From contig FMBT01000461.1 of NCBI GenBank assembly GCA_900095095.1, positions 1 to 64,000 of the forward strand: a stretch of DNA of 64,000 bases, given 5' to 3'. This DNA is from Fragilariopsis cylindrus CCMP1102 (taxonomy: Eukaryota > Bacillariophyta > Bacillariophyceae > Bacillariales > Bacillariaceae). Shown here in pieces: positions 12,233 to 25,867 of the stretch (positions are counted from its first letter, which is position 1; every line of letters starts with the position of its first letter). A program made the position numbers and the translations under genes. Under the pieces are notes generated by a model. That model was given only the letters and a program-made list of their open reading frames with translations. It did not search any database and was not told the DNA's origin.

Positions 12233-12661
12233 CAAATCCTCTAATTTCAATAGTAGAATTTAAAAGGAGTTCCTCCTTTTCCTCCTTCCCCTCTCCTCGT
12301 ACTACCGCGCAACCAACTCGAACCATGAACCTCACTCTACGCGAAAAGACGTGGTTGGGTGTTGTGCGAGAATAGAAAACACGCGTGTTTAAAATGGTGG
12401 ATTGGGTGTGCGCGAAATGGTGGATTTGGTCGAAAATAGTGGTGGATTTGTCCTAGGACCCGATAGGTGCGACTGTAGCGTTGATGGAAAATGATGAAAA
12501 TGATAATGATAATGATGGACGATTTAGATTCAGATTTAGATTTGCTAGGTTTAGATTTAAATAATGTACCAATAGTATTACATTACGTAGCTACAGTGGT
12601 ACTGAAAGCAGCTGCTAGAGATTTGTAAACTTTTTTATCGTACATATCAATTATCTTATTT
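12233..12661. other. Intergenic, no gene seen
   Basis: Contains a short GAT/AATGAT-rich stretch at 12487-12550 and imperfect GATTTAGATT repeats. This is presumably the 3' flank of the minus-strand NCA2-like gene. Confidence 0.5.
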
Positions 12662-15164
12662 TTATTCGATATAACCTTGTTTCAAGAATGAGTAGGCACG
12701 ATTCATTCGTTCTACGATCAAAAGTTGTTGTCGAACACACACACAACCACGCTCGCCGGACAATTCTGCTAGATCTTCTGATATACTCCGAAGGGCGGTC
12801 GGTGAGAATCGTCGTCGTTCTTGCCATAATATTGTTCGTAATTCGTGTATGTGTAACATAAGCATACCAAGGTCGTCAGATCCCAATACACAATCACCAA
12901 TTCCAGGCGTTGCGTGTGATGATGAATATGGATAATGATCCTTGTGGTGGTGAGAATTATTAGGATTAGTACTCGTTGATGATGTATCGATCATTCGTCT
13001 TGAAGGTGGAGCAGGTGGATTATTCCTCATGATAAGTAATCGTTCAATCTCTGTTAGGGCATCCACGAAGGACCTGTATGTTTCTTTACGACTTTTACCC
13101 CATTTGAATGCAGTATAAACTATAAATGTTGATATTTTCTTCGTTGTCCACAGAAGTAAAACAAATGGTGTAATTGCTGCTAAGTTCATATTAAAATTAG
13201 TCGATGCTTGCATATCATCTAATGCAACAAGTGCATTCATCATTTCCTTTTTAATAAATTGTGCTTCAATAAAACTCATCCGGATAACACTGTTCATATT
13301 ATAAACACTTTTCATACTTTTTTCTTTTGATTCTTCTATAAGGGAAATATCCATTGTATTTGAAATGCGTTCCTTTTCGCCCACAATCATATCGGGATAC
13401 CTGAGTTTATAACAGTTTTTTTAAGTACACACATATAAAGAACACGAGATGAACAGAACAAATTAGTTTTTCTTAAAATGTTTTGCTTGAACATAGTCCC
13501 CCGGAAGGAAGAAATAGAAGAGAACAATATACAGATACTTACGTTTCATCTAACCAACTACGGATCATCTTTTTTAATGTTTCCGTTGCTGTATTACGTG
13601 CATTACGATCAGAAATTGATTCCGGTCCTTTCATAAATTCATCATATAACGCATAACATGGCCGAACAACGTGTTCTTTTGTAAAATCTAATATCTTACT
13701 TGATGTATATCTTAAAAATTCCCATATTGGTCTGCTACGTCGATGGTTGCCACCAGTAGTAGTAGTAGTAGTAGTAGATGATAAATTATATATCATCAAA
13801 TATACTAATGACGGTACAGTTATTGCAATCAAGTACCAATTTTGTTTATACCATGATGGTTTTTGTAAGTGTTTTAATCGACGATCGCGTTGGATATCAA
13901 TAATATCTTCCATAATATCTAATAAACTAGAAACTTCATCCATCATTAATGGTAAATTAGATATCTTAACATGTTCTTCTCCTTCATCATGTCCGACCTC
14001 CACAATCTCATCGTTGATATTGTCGTTTGTCTCAATAGTAGTAACTGCTCTACCATCGTCGAAGTAGTCGTCTGACAACATTCCGTCCGAGGGGAAGGAA
14101 GATTTGATTTTATCCTGTCCTATTGATCTAGTACTACTACTACTACCACGTGTAGATGATGTGGACACGATGCAGGCCCACGATGGCATATATGACGATG
14201 AACCGGTAGTAGTACCTAGTCCGTCACGAAGAAGATGATTGTGACTATCTTGTATTGATACAACCGAAGTGAATGATGACGATCGATCGTGTTTTGGAGT
14301 AGCTGTAGTAGTAGTAGTAGTATCATTGTGATACTCTCCTCCTTCTCCTTGTGGCCAATTTTCTGTATACGGTAATTGTATCCGTCCATTCGATGCACGA
14401 TATAATTGACTTCGTATTAATGCCATCGCATCAATGGACCATTCCGCTAATGCAGTTTCATCTTTATAAATTTGTCCTCCATCTTTTTTTCGTACATGTA
14501 AATTTGTATAATATAAACTACCTTGTCGACGACCACCTACCCCACTACCACCATCACGTCGATTTTTCTTGATATTGAGCGATTCATCGTCGCGTGGTTG
14601 TCGAGGATGATTGGTGTTGGTGCTGTTGTTATTATGAAGCTCATCTAAATGTAAACCAACACTACCAATACTTAATTCTCTTTGAAGTGGTGGACGGTAA
14701 CGATGTCGACTCCGATTCCGACTCGGAATCGGACTAGTAGTATTGTACTTCTCATCATCATCTCTATTTGTATTTGTATTTGTTGTTGTATTTGTATTGG
14801 ATGACATCCTTCCATCTGTACCAGCAACTTCTGCCCAATCACCACCTTCACCTAAAAATCCCCATGATGCAACACCACGTTGCCATCCAGATCTTAATAT
14901 ATGTTGTTGTAATTCACCGATTGATGATAATCGACGTGCTAATACAGCTTGTATTTGTGATACTTTACGTCCTATTCTTGTATGATCATAATATAATCCT
15001 GCTGCTGCTAAAAATGGACCAGCAATAAACCATGAATATATTGGTCTTTCCCATCTATCACTCCAATATCGTAAGCTTAAATGTAATTCGACTGCTTCAT
15101 CTAATGCTAAATCACGCAATGCACGTAATGTCCCCTCTGTTAATTGGGATGCTGTTTCTTCTGG

Positions 15165-15210
<46 letters not shown>

Positions 15211-16274
15211 TATGGTTCTTTGGAAGGAGATTGTTGTTGCTGCTGCTGTTGTGATTCTTCTTCTTCTTCGGACGGTTGCTGCTGCTGCTGCTGGTGTTGT
15301 TGTTGTTGATCCTTTAGTTGTTGTTGCTCTTGTTGTAGTAACAATGATTGTTGTATATGTCTATGTCTATGCTCCTCTAGAGTAGTACCAATGCCAATAC
15401 CAATACCAATGCTAAGAGGAGGAAGAGTAGTAGTAGTAGTAGAAGGAGGTATTGTATTCCGACGACGGGGAGTCGTGACATCACCACTACTAATATTATT
15501 AATATTATTATTATGACCAGTAGAAGAAGTATTTGTTGTTGGTACCGTTGCTGTTGATGATGAGGTTGCTGTTGTAGATGATCGAGGTATAGTAGGAGGA
15601 GGTCGAAGACCGTCGTCGACTTCGACTTTGACTTCTGGTCCTGTTGTTGTCATTGATGAAAGTACAATAGCAGGATCAACGACGTTGCTATTATTATTGT
15701 TTTGATTATTATTTTGATCATCCACAGCACAAACATAAAGTAATTTTCTGACAGCATCCATCGATTTATACTTCGGTGGTTTTGCTACTTTACTTTGTGC
15801 ACTATGCCTAGAACCACCACGTACACCAATATATGGATTATGGATTAGTTTTAGTAGAGAAGGTGATAATATTGATGTTGATGACATAAGTCGATTACGA
15901 CGATGTTGCTGTTGGGATGTACTTGATGAAGATAAAGATATACCATCTTCAGATAACGTTTGTTTGAGTGGTAACAGATTGTTATCAGTGTCATTTTTAT
16001 TCGAAAACGGAGAAACATATGAATACGCACTCGCAATATTTGAGCATGCTGTTTCGGCTATATTATCTAATGATTCTTGTGCACATTCATAATAAGACGA
16101 TGGTGACGATGACGACAATGACGTCGGTGCTGTTGCTGCTGCTGTTGCCCTGCCATCGCTATTTGTATTTTTAGTGTTCGACGACGAATTATCAGAAGGT
16201 GTGGTTGATGAGGATGAGGATGCGAATTTTCCCCATCCTATACCAACAATTTCTGATAACTTTGTTGCTACCAT
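12662..16274 (-). CDS. NCA2: NCA2-domain protein (nuclear control of ATPase / DGS1-like), 2 exons
   Basis: Reading leftwards, exon 1 is 16274-13543 and exon 2 is 13400-12662, joined by GTAAGT..CTCAG in consistent phase; about 1156 residues. The C-terminal half matches my memory of the NCA2 family. It has a hydrophobic segment near residues 811-832, an amphipathic stretch ending VVRPCYALYDEF, then SWLDETYPDM across the splice junction, then a region like the family's regulator helix (EAQFIKKEMMNALVALDDM). A second membrane segment follows near 982-1000, then a conserved TEIERLL ending. Yeast NCA2 affects mitochondrial ATP6/ATP8 expression, and the plant relative DGS1 is a mitochondrial outer-membrane protein. 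The N-terminal 350 residues are Ser/Thr/Gln-rich, including Ser and Gln tracts at 15160-15340, and are probably disordered. It is longer than yeast NCA2 because of these insertions. No frame breaks. Confidence 0.75.
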
Positions 16275-17330
16275 AATATAATAATATTTAAGTTGTTTTG
16301 TATTTCTTTTTTTTTGCTTTTTGTTTCTTTCTTTTGCTTTCTTTTGAGAGTTTACAGTAGTGCGACTGAGCTATTATTCTCAACCTGACCTGTCTTCGTA
16401 AGCGGCGTACTACTGCTGTATGTCCTCTTCTTCCTTTTTTACTCTGTTACTTCTCTTTCGTAGTTACTAACTAACCCGAGCCTCTCAATCAAATAGCGAT
16501 CAGGTGGCGAATAGCAGTAAGTGGACGAAGCCTTTCTTTCGCTCTGGTCGTTTTTTAATCCTATTAACTTTCCTCTCCCTGCCTACAGTAAGCAACTGTC
16601 GAAATGTTGTTTTAAAATAACATACACTGCAAGTTAGTCAACAAACTGTCAACAGTTTATTCCTCTTGATGTTTGTGTTTGTGTTTGCTGCTGATGGCTG
16701 ATGAAGATGTGATGGCTGCATTTATGCAAGCGACTGACGGCAAAATAATTCATGCGTGATTGAGAAGATAGTTTTGATTCAAAAAACTCGCTCAGTTTTG
16801 GCATATTGCAAAATTCCCCCTGCGCCCCGATTCGATATGTAAAGACTTACTTAGTTGTCAACAATAATAAAAATTAAAAAAAGCTTTAAAAGATAATTTC
16901 CCTCTCTCCCCTGATGTCACATGCAGGACGACTTTGTGCGCGAAAATTATAATGATTTGAATTTATAAATGCCTTTGGCATCATACATAGTGATTTTTCT
17001 TTTCACGGAAGTTGGAGGATTGATTTACTCTCACATAATGAAGTTGGCATCGCCATGAGATTTTTCTTTTCGTGGGTGGGACCTACTTTTTGAATATACA
17101 AATGCGCTACTGAATCAGACTACAAAACAAACAGAAATCACAACGGAATTCAGAAAAAAAAGAAAAGAAAGAGAGTAAGATAGGACTACGATCAGTACAA
17201 TTCAATTCAACTCTTATCTCACAAGAAAAGAGAAACGTTTCTTTCGTAAGCCATACTTTTAATTTTCTGTGTGTCTATCAATTCGATTAATTGAACAACA
17301 ACAACAACAACAACAACAGTAATATACAAA
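16275..17330. other. Divergent promoter region
   Basis: This separates the minus-strand NCA2-like gene from the plus-strand LRR gene, so it should hold both promoters. Two imperfect copies of a roughly 45-bp stretch containing GATTTTTCTTTTC occur near 16970-17015 and 17040-17085. A short purine-rich tract precedes the LRR start and a (CAA)n run lies at 17296-17319 in its leader. Confidence 0.5.
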
Positions 17331-20300
17331 ATGAATTCCGCATTAGATCGATGGGGTGGAGTATCTCCTACATCGTCTGCTGGTGGTGGAGGTGGAGGAG
17401 GACTTGTACCTTCTGCTGCTGATGATGGCAAGAACACCAAGAAGGTTAAAAAGGAAAACAACGACGTCGACGACGATATGAAAGACAAAAAGAAGAGGAA
17501 GGAATGGGCAAAGGATTCAAAAAAGAAGAAGAAACAACAGGAACAACAGAATCAACGCAAGAACAAGAACAAGAACAAGAAGAACAATACGACGAGCTTC
17601 AGCAGTAGCAATAACAGCAACAAAGACAAAGACAAAGCTGTAATGAATAATGTTTCTACGACCGGTACCGATGGTAGTGGTAGTAACAGTAACAGTAACA
17701 ATAGTAATCAAAGTAGTCGGAGTAGAAATACTATTGCACAAACATTATTACGTATTGATACTATTGAAGCACCACCACCAATACGTAATATATTACATGG
17801 ACCTGATAATGATTATGAAATGAATGATGTATCCACTATTGCTGGTGATACATTAGGTGGTGATATAATGGATGCGAATATGGCAGAAGCTGTTCCACCT
17901 ATGCCAGCACGTCCATCACAATCTAGTGGTCCTAAAGGGGAAGGTACAATATATCCAATGGATCGTTATGGGAATATTGTTACTAATGGAAGTAGTGGCG
18001 GTGGTGATGCGTTACAAATTTTTCTTTCAACACCTAAAAATAAAACTGGTGATCATACTATTGGTATTGATGGTTGTGATTCTGGATCAACTAAACCAAT
18101 AACACCTGAAAAGGATGATGATGATAGTGATGAAAGTGATGATAGTGATTGGATACCTGAAGATTACGACAGTGATGACGACGATGAAGATGAGGAATAT
18201 GATTATATTTACGATGATGATGATGATGATGCTAACAATGACGTATTCGATGATGACGTTGAAGAGTATTATAATAATGATGCTGATGCTGCTGCTGATG
18301 ATGACGAAAAGGAAGAAATGAATAACAACGAAGTTGCTGAAAAGATAAAGAAGAAAAGAAGGAAAAGGAAGAAACGAAGTATCAATACTAGTATTGATAG
18401 TGATGCACGTGTCCTTCCAATATTGGGTGATGCCGCCAGTGACAAGAAGAAACCAAATTCAAATCCAAGTCGTCGTCGTTTTAAATGTATGCTGTGTATG
18501 GGTTGTTCACTTGCATTATTTTTACTGGTCGGGGTTGCAGTACTAAGTTATACATTATATGCGGTCCGGAATCAAAAAGTGGATGATGCTATGTCATTAT
18601 TTAAGAAACAATTTTGGATTGATGCACATAATGGATCACATCCAATATTTCATCAAACATTTTGGAAACAAGCTGGACAAAAACTTGTGTTTTGGAAAGA
18701 ATTTGATGACGAGATTGATGACAGTAACAACAACAATGAAACCATATCACTACCACAAGAAGATGAACCTATAACATCCCGCAACGACAACAACAATACA
18801 GCTACTGGTGATGAATTATTAAGAGAAAAGATTCGTTCGATTATTACTACTGCATTATCTCACTATCAAAGAAGTAGTAGTAGTTTATATAATCGTCCTG
18901 GTGGTAATTATAATGCAGAATTAATTCTGCAGGATACAACATCATTACAGTATTCAATTATTGATTGGTTAATAAATGATCCCAACATCAATAATTATTC
19001 CAATTCTAAAATCATACAACGATACGCATTAGGTTGTTTTTATCAAAATTTAGCTAATAACAATAATGAAAATGAAAATGGTAATGATATTACGAACAAT
19101 GATGTTAAAAGTACGTGGATGTCATATGGTGATGAATGCGTTACTTGGGCGTCCACGGACAGCTTGGATATGAATAATATGAATGATAATCGTAGCAGCA
19201 ATGGTATGTGTACATCATTAAAGACACGGATTGATAACATCAGTATTGGTATTGATACAACCAATGGTGAAAATGTTAATGGTGGTATTGATTTAGTGGA
19301 TGGTAAAATAACGCGACAAGCAGATAATGCAGATACCACCAAAGATACCATTGAAGAGAGTGGAGGAAAAATTGTTTCAATTCATTTAGAAAATGTTGGT
19401 TTGAATGGTACATTAGTTCCTGAATTAGTATTGTTGTCGGATTCATTAGGTAAGTTTCTTTTTTGACGACCGGCTAGCTATTTCTCCGGCTTTGTGTACG
19501 AATTTTCACCACGAACGAAGCGTAGAATGAGGCCATATCGAGTTTTACCTATCGCCAGATCAAGGCGTACCGTAGCATGACCCCCCCCCCCCCCCTTTCT
19601 TTATCATCTCATTCTAACCAAAACCTTTTCCTTTCCTTTTTGTTTTCGTTTATCCACACAGAATCAATCTACTTGACGAAAAATAATATTCGTGGTGAAA
19701 TCCCATGGACTGTATTTAGTCAAATGACTAATTTAAAACGATTGCAACTATCTAGAAACAACTTTGTTGGAACAGCATTCCCATCACAAGAGGAAGGTTT
19801 ACCATCAAAATTAGAAATCTTAGGTCTAGGACAAAATAATTTATCTGGATCGATTCCATCGACCTTAGTCCTACCGACAACTTTAGTCTATTTAAATATT
19901 CCCCATAATCAATTGACCGGTACTTTACCTTCAGAAATCTGGAATAACAGCACATTGGAACATATTAGTTTTGAATCAAATAACTTAACTGGACCAATTC
20001 CATCACAACTAATAATGAATAATTTGGATTCATTAAAGGCGGTATTATTAAGTGGGAATGATTTGACTGGTAACATCCCACAGGAAGTTTGTGTTGAAGG
20101 TACAATTGATATTGCTGTCGATTGTGATGTGGTATATTGTTCTTGTTGTGCTATTAGTAATTGTGCTACTATTTTCGAGACAGATTCGAATGCGTCAACG
20201 GAAGAAGGACCTACTTTTTTCGAAGTTGGAAGTGGTGAAGTCGTTGGTACTAATATTACTGTCAGTAATTCCACTACCACCACCAACAGTAATGCTGTCA

Positions 20301-21055
20301 CCAATACAACACCAGTATCCGCTGCTGCATCAAGTCCATCGGTAACACCCACTTCAGCCGCACCTACTATCGATCCGTATTTGTACCCATATATTGATAA
20401 TGCGACGATGGCAACAATGCTAAAAGAATTCAACAGCAATACAGCAACAACTACCGCTTCTTCGCCACTCAATACAATCGATTATTCTTCCTCTTCTTGT
20501 CATGGTATTGATGTAGGGTTTTCTTGTTACGATACGGGTTATTCAATTGATTTTGAAACATCCAATATGTGCGGAGGAGATGATGATGTTGATCCGCTTC
20601 AAGAATATGACATAATCGCATTGTTTCCCTACGTAGTAGATGACGATGCTGATGATGATTGGTACAATGATGATGATTATAGTAGTACCTTAAGTCCTAG
20701 TGAATTACAAGCAGTAGTTACAGCAACTAGAGTAGCAGCAACAACAATTACATCCGTTGGTACGATGAGATCATTAAATGAATCATTGTATTGGGCAACA
20801 TCATGTGGTTTGTCAGAAGGATGTGATGGTGTAATTTCTTCACCTGGTAAAATATATTATCGTAATATGTATCCCACAAGAATGATATCACCAAATGATT
20901 CTAAATTAATATGGCCAATACCTGTATATGCTGGTGATAATAGTGATGGTAGTAGTCCTTTATTCCAATTAACATTGGTACGTGTGAATTCTATAGGTGA
21001 TGGTATTATCTTAGCAGAAAGTCGTCCATTTATTGTTTCCGATCGTTGTTTTTAA
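17331..21055 (+). CDS. Type II membrane leucine-rich-repeat protein, 2 exons
   Basis: Exons 17331-19449 and 19662-21055 join in phase 1; 1170 residues, no frame breaks. Residues 1-380 are predicted cytosolic: Lys/Asn/Ser-rich, then a very acidic Asp/Glu stretch, then a basic KKKRRKRKKR cluster. A single membrane helix lies at about 386-408 (ALFLLVGVAVLSYTLY). There is no signal peptide, so the topology is N-in, C-out. The intron interrupts the start of the LRR domain. Exon 2 encodes about five plant-type repeats with the LxxNxLxGxIP signature (NNLSGSIPSTL, NQLTGTLPSEI, NNLTGPIPSQL, NDLTGNIPQEV), closed by a Cys-rich cap. The remaining 300 residues are Thr/Ser-rich then globular and not recognised. 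A receptor or adhesion role is likely. There is no kinase domain, so it would signal through partners. The intron carries an 18-C run. Confidence 0.8.
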
Positions 21056-21361
21056 GAAAAACAATAACAACCTATACGATCTTCGTACTCCTTCTTGTCA
21101 GTGGGACACAAGCAATAACAAATCATATGTTAATAACGGCGGCAAGAAAAGAAAAACAGTAGTTCACATATGGTCTAACTGTGTTTACGTGGAGTACAAC
21201 TACAAGATAATAACAATAGTAATTTCTCAATTGAAATGCAGACAATAAATTAAGTAATAGTTATATATATACGTATAAATATATATAGTCTTTTTTTCCT
21301 GTTCATCTCTTCTTTTTTCTACCGCAAATTCCACTGCAAGATGATATGATAGTCTTTTTTC
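21056..21361. other. Intergenic, 3' flank of the LRR gene
   Basis: AT-rich, no gene seen. Contains TATATATAT-type stretches near 21262-21286. Confidence 0.5.
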
Positions 21362-21605
21362 TACAACCTCAGAATTTCCCCCAAATAACCAAATTTAACG
21401 GAAACTTTTTGCTACTATTAACCGTATAGATATCTATATTTCGTCAGATAAGTTTGTACTAAATGGATCTACTGTATATTGATTGAGCTTCGATCACATT
21501 CCCATTTGTTTTGTTTATATGGAATTATTATGTTCCATTACAATTCTTGACCAGGATACAGGGCCAGGCAAAAATTGAGTCGTATTCGAGTCCTATGAGT
21601 CGTAC
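21362..21605. mobile_element. Diverged relic of the fold-back element at 5461-6443
   Basis: Similar in order and orientation to the right arm of that element (about 6177-6420). Shared words include GAATTTCCCC, ATATCTATATTTC, CACATTCCCATTT-like sequence and AAATTGAGTC, with many substitutions and small gaps. No intact terminal inverted repeat is visible, so this is a partial old copy. It sits upstream of the Snu114 gene. Confidence 0.55.
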
Positions 21606-21970
21606 CATCCGACTCATTCCATCGTGCGCGCGCTTCTGGGGGATGTGAATTTTCGCTGATTTTCGATTTTTTTTTCAAACATGTACAAGTATGATGTACT
21701 GTACAACTAGGACTAATTACTGTACAACAATCAATGTTCAGTACGCTTTTAACGATTGACGGTCGGACTGACGGACGTCCTGCGCTTTTTTATTCATTGC
21801 TTATTGCGCCTAAAATTTATACCGTATTGACTTGTGTTGCGTTGTTTGTGTTTGATGTTGCGTTGACGAAGCAAGTGAGAGGCTCTAAATCATCACTCAT
21901 ACCATCCTCCCCTAGCTACTACATTCGTAAGACAAAGAGAGACAAGAAGGACATAACTACTAAGATTAAA

Positions 21971-24900
21971 ATGTCCGACAACAACAATAGCGATGATGAT
22001 GATGATGGTGAATTATATGATGAATTTGGAAATTATATTGGACCAGAACTTGATGATTCATCAGATGATGATGATGATTCCGATGAAGACGATGATTCCG
22101 ACGAAGAACAAGATCGACCAGATGGAGCACGTCGTGATGACGATGATGAAACATCAGTTGTTTCTGGTATAGATGATAACGCTATGGTGATTGCAGACGA
22201 TAGAGCCACTGGTATAGCTATGGCTGATCCTGTCAATGCAATTGTACTTCATGAAGATAAAGAACATTATCCATCGGCGGAAGATACATTTGGCGAAGGT
22301 GTTCGTACTGCTGTCTTAGATGAAGATGCGATGGATTTAGATCAACCGATTGTCGAACCTGTGAAAATTAAATCACATCATGTACAGGGTACTAATGGCG
22401 AAGACGGCAGTGGTGGTAATAATATAGTGGAATTTAATTATAAGGATGAATTTTTAACCAGTCATTTATTATCCAATGAAACAACATCGACACGACGAGG
22501 GATCGCAATTGTCGGTCATTTACATCATGGTAAAACAACATTCATTGATACTTTAATGGAACCAACTCTAGTTACAAAAGATCAATGGGATCCATTATTC
22601 AGTTCGAGTGAAGATTTATTGACGGATAATAATATGCATGATACTATCAAGAATAAAAGTAGTAGTAACGGAACCACCACATTACATTATACGGATATCT
22701 GGAAGTCAGAACGAGAACGTCAAATGTCCTTATCCAGTTGTCCCATTACCTTAGCATTATCGGATACACGTGGTAAAAATTATGCGGTCACAATAATGGA
22801 TTGTCCTGGACATGTACAATTCCATGATGAATCTGTTGCTGCCCTACGAGCAATGGATGGTGTGATACTCTGTGTGGATTGTATTGAAGGGATTATGATC
22901 CATACCGAAATGTTAATCAAACAAACTATAGCCGATGGATTACCACTCTGTTTAGTTATCACGAAATTAGATCGTTTAATTGTAGAATTAAAATTACCAC
23001 CCAAAGATGCTTATTATAAATTATTAAATATCATTGAATCTGTGAACAAATTAGTAAGAGAATTGTCGAGGGGTAAATATCCCGAAATAACACCCATCAA
23101 TGGTAATGTTGCCTTTTCATCGTCAATTCATGGTTATTTATTTACATTAGAATCAATCACCGAAACATATTTAGAACAGAATGGTGAATCAATCGGTACA
23201 AATATGACCTCCAAACAATTTTCAAAAAAATTATGGGGTGATTATTGGTTTTGTTCCACCAACAAAAAGTTTTATAATGATTCTTCCAAATGTATATCTC
23301 GTGAAGATCAAACAAATCGTTCCTTTGTGACATTTGTCTTAGAACCAATTTATAAAATATATTCGACCTGTTTAGGTGAATCAGAAATTGATATCTCTAC
23401 AATATTAAAACCATTAGGGGTACATTTAACGAAAGTACAATTACGATCGAGTGGTCGACCTCTCCTGAGAATGGCAATGTCGAAATTTTTTCAAACGGCA
23501 TCCTGTGGGTTTGTCAATATGATTGTACAACATATGTAAGTTTTTTATTCTTCTTCTTTTTTACTACTACCAACCGTACAAGTTGTTGGTGAACTACTGT
23601 AACACTCGTTCTCGTAATAGTAATAATCTCTCTTTCTAACACCGCCGTGCCTATCACCCCTTCGTTCCCTTCTATCTTTTTCTTTCTCCTACTCACTTCT
23701 ATCTTTTTTACGTGCAACTCATTTCATACATTATAATAGACCACCACCATCCGTTGCAGCAAAAGGTAAAATTGCACGATGTTATTCTGGACCACTGGAT
23801 GCACCATTCGTGAAAGATATGGTCGAATGTCGAAGTGATTCAAAGGTTGATAAATTAATTATGCATGTTACGAAGTTATATGGATCAAGTGATGCTGGCA
23901 GTTATTCCTCATTTGATGCGTTTGCAAGAATATATTCTGGAACATGTGTCCCTGGACAACGTGTACAAATTTTAGGTGAAGGATATTGTCCAAATAATGA
24001 TGATGAAGATATTGCATGGGGTACAATTGAATCCATTGCTATACCACGTGGCCGGTCACAAACACAAGTTACATTAGCAACTGCTGGGAATTGGGTTCTT
24101 TTAAAGGGTATTGATTCCACTATTGCAAAAACTGCAACAATTGTTGGTAAAAATGCAGCAAGTAAAAGTAGCAGTAGTAGTGATGGGAAGGAGGATAATG
24201 ATAATTTTGATAATGAAAATGATCCTGTTCATATATTTTCACCATTAAAATTTCCATTGGCTGGTGGTGAATCAACAATGAAAATTGCATTAGAACCATT
24301 AAATCCTGCCGAATTACCTAAAATGATACAAGGATTACGTTGTGTATCTAAAGCATATCCTATGGTCAAAACACGTGTCGAAGAATCAGGTGAACATGTT
24401 CTTTTTGGTACAGGGGAATTATATATGGATTGTGTATTGCACGACTTACGGCATGTGTATGGTGATGTTGAAGTGAAAGTTGCTGATCCATCGATCGCAT
24501 TACGTGAAACTGTTATTGAAACATCCAGTTTGGAAATGTTTTTGCAGAAACAACAAATAAAAAGAATAAATTAACATTCATATCGGAACCGATGGATGAT
24601 GGATTAGCTGAAAAGTTAGAATCTGGTAAAGTTAAGTTACAAGATTGGGATCAACGTAAAATTGGACGTTTTTTTCAATCTCAATATGGATGGGATTTAT
24701 TATCATCACGATCTGTATGGGCATTCGGTGATTCGCCTACATGTGGTCCGAATTTATTATTAGATGATACTTTACCAAGTGAGGTGGATAAAACTTTATT
24801 AGATTTATGTCGAGGTAGTATCGTACAAGGCTTTCAATGGGCGACACGAGAAGGACCATTATGTGAAGAACCAGTTCGTGGTACAAAAATTAAAATTCTA

Positions 24901-25498
24901 GAGGTATCATTAGCTGATAAACCAATTTATCGTGGTGGAGGACAAATCATACCAACCTGTAGAAGGACTGTCCATTCTGCATTACTAACAGCAACACCAC
25001 GATTAATGGAACCAATTTATCGGTGTTGAAATTCAATGTCCTGCTGAATTAGTATCCTCCATTGCACCAGTATTAAAACGTCGTCGGGGACATATCGTAC
25101 AAGATCGACCTATATCTGGTACACTACTATATAATGTACGTGGATATATTCCTGTATTGGATTCATTTGGTTTTGAAACTGATTTACGTACCTATACACA
25201 AGGTCGGGCGATGGTCCATTCCGTCTTTGATCATTGGGCAGTCGTTCCTGGTGATCCACTGGATAAGAATATATTATTGCACCCATTAGAACCATCTCCG
25301 CCACATGTATTGGCACGAGAATTATTACTGAAGACAAGACGTCGTAAAGGTTTATCAGAAGATGTATCGATTGATAAATTCTTTGATGCTGCAATGAAGG
25401 AACATATGGCTACAACTGAAGATGAATTGAAAAATCCAGGTATGAAAATGAAAACAATGGTAGAAGAAATGGAGGAGGGAGAAGAAACAATGGCATAA
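21971..25498 (+). CDS. EFTUD2: Spliceosomal GTPase Snu114/EFTUD2 (U5 snRNP), 2 exons, 3 single-base indels
   Basis: An EF-2-like GTPase that controls spliceosome activation and disassembly in the nucleus. The ATG at 21971 gives an N-terminus with [13 protein letters not shown], a hallmark of this family, inside a longer acidic region. G motifs are visible: GHLHHGKT near residues 181-188, DCPGH, and TKLD in place of NKxD. Intron 23536-23739 (GTAAGT..ATAG) splits an Ile codon. Exon 2 gives [10 protein letters not shown]-like sequence (here [10 protein letters not shown]), [57 protein letters not shown] and VPGDPLDK, all typical of Snu114. The frame is lost by two extra bases near 24534-24545 and one extra G near 25023, and conserved sequence continues without loss across each. 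Expected length about 1106 residues against about 970 in animals; the excess is the acidic N-terminus and a Ser/Asp insert. Confidence 0.95.
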
Positions 25499-25867
25499 AA
25501 AAAAAAAGACAAATGCATTTATATATAAACGAAAAGGAGTTCGCACGTACACAAATAATCATAAAATAATATCATAAAGTTAATATTTATTTATTTTTTG
25601 TGTCGTACGGTAGGATCTACCTAGTAGTAGGCAGAAGAAGATTCATCCGTTATCTGTATAAGTATATATGTTTATTTATAATGCGTGTGTTTTGTAAAGA
25701 GTAGGAGACACAGCCGGTTGGTGTTGTGGGATAATCTCTAAAACCCATCACCATCCCTCGTTTTTTGTTTTATTTTGTCTTCCTACTTTTCATTATTTGA
25801 TTCTACGATTCTTCTTTCGTCCGTTGATTTGTTCGATCGTTCCTTTCTTTTCCTCTCTCCTTTTTGA
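25499..25867. other. Convergent 3' flanks
   Basis: Space between the ends of Snu114 (+) and the FHA gene (-). A-run after the Snu114 stop at 25498-25507, then AT-rich sequence; no gene seen. Confidence 0.5.

Noticed and set aside
14743-15385. Plus-strand frames opposite the NCA2-like gene
   Set aside because: They mirror Ser/Asn/Gln tracts of the minus-strand coding sequence and have no independent support.
24530-25030. Extra introns in Snu114 to explain the frame changes
   Set aside because: Conserved residues run without gap across each change, leaving no room for an intron; one- or two-base differences in runs explain them fully.
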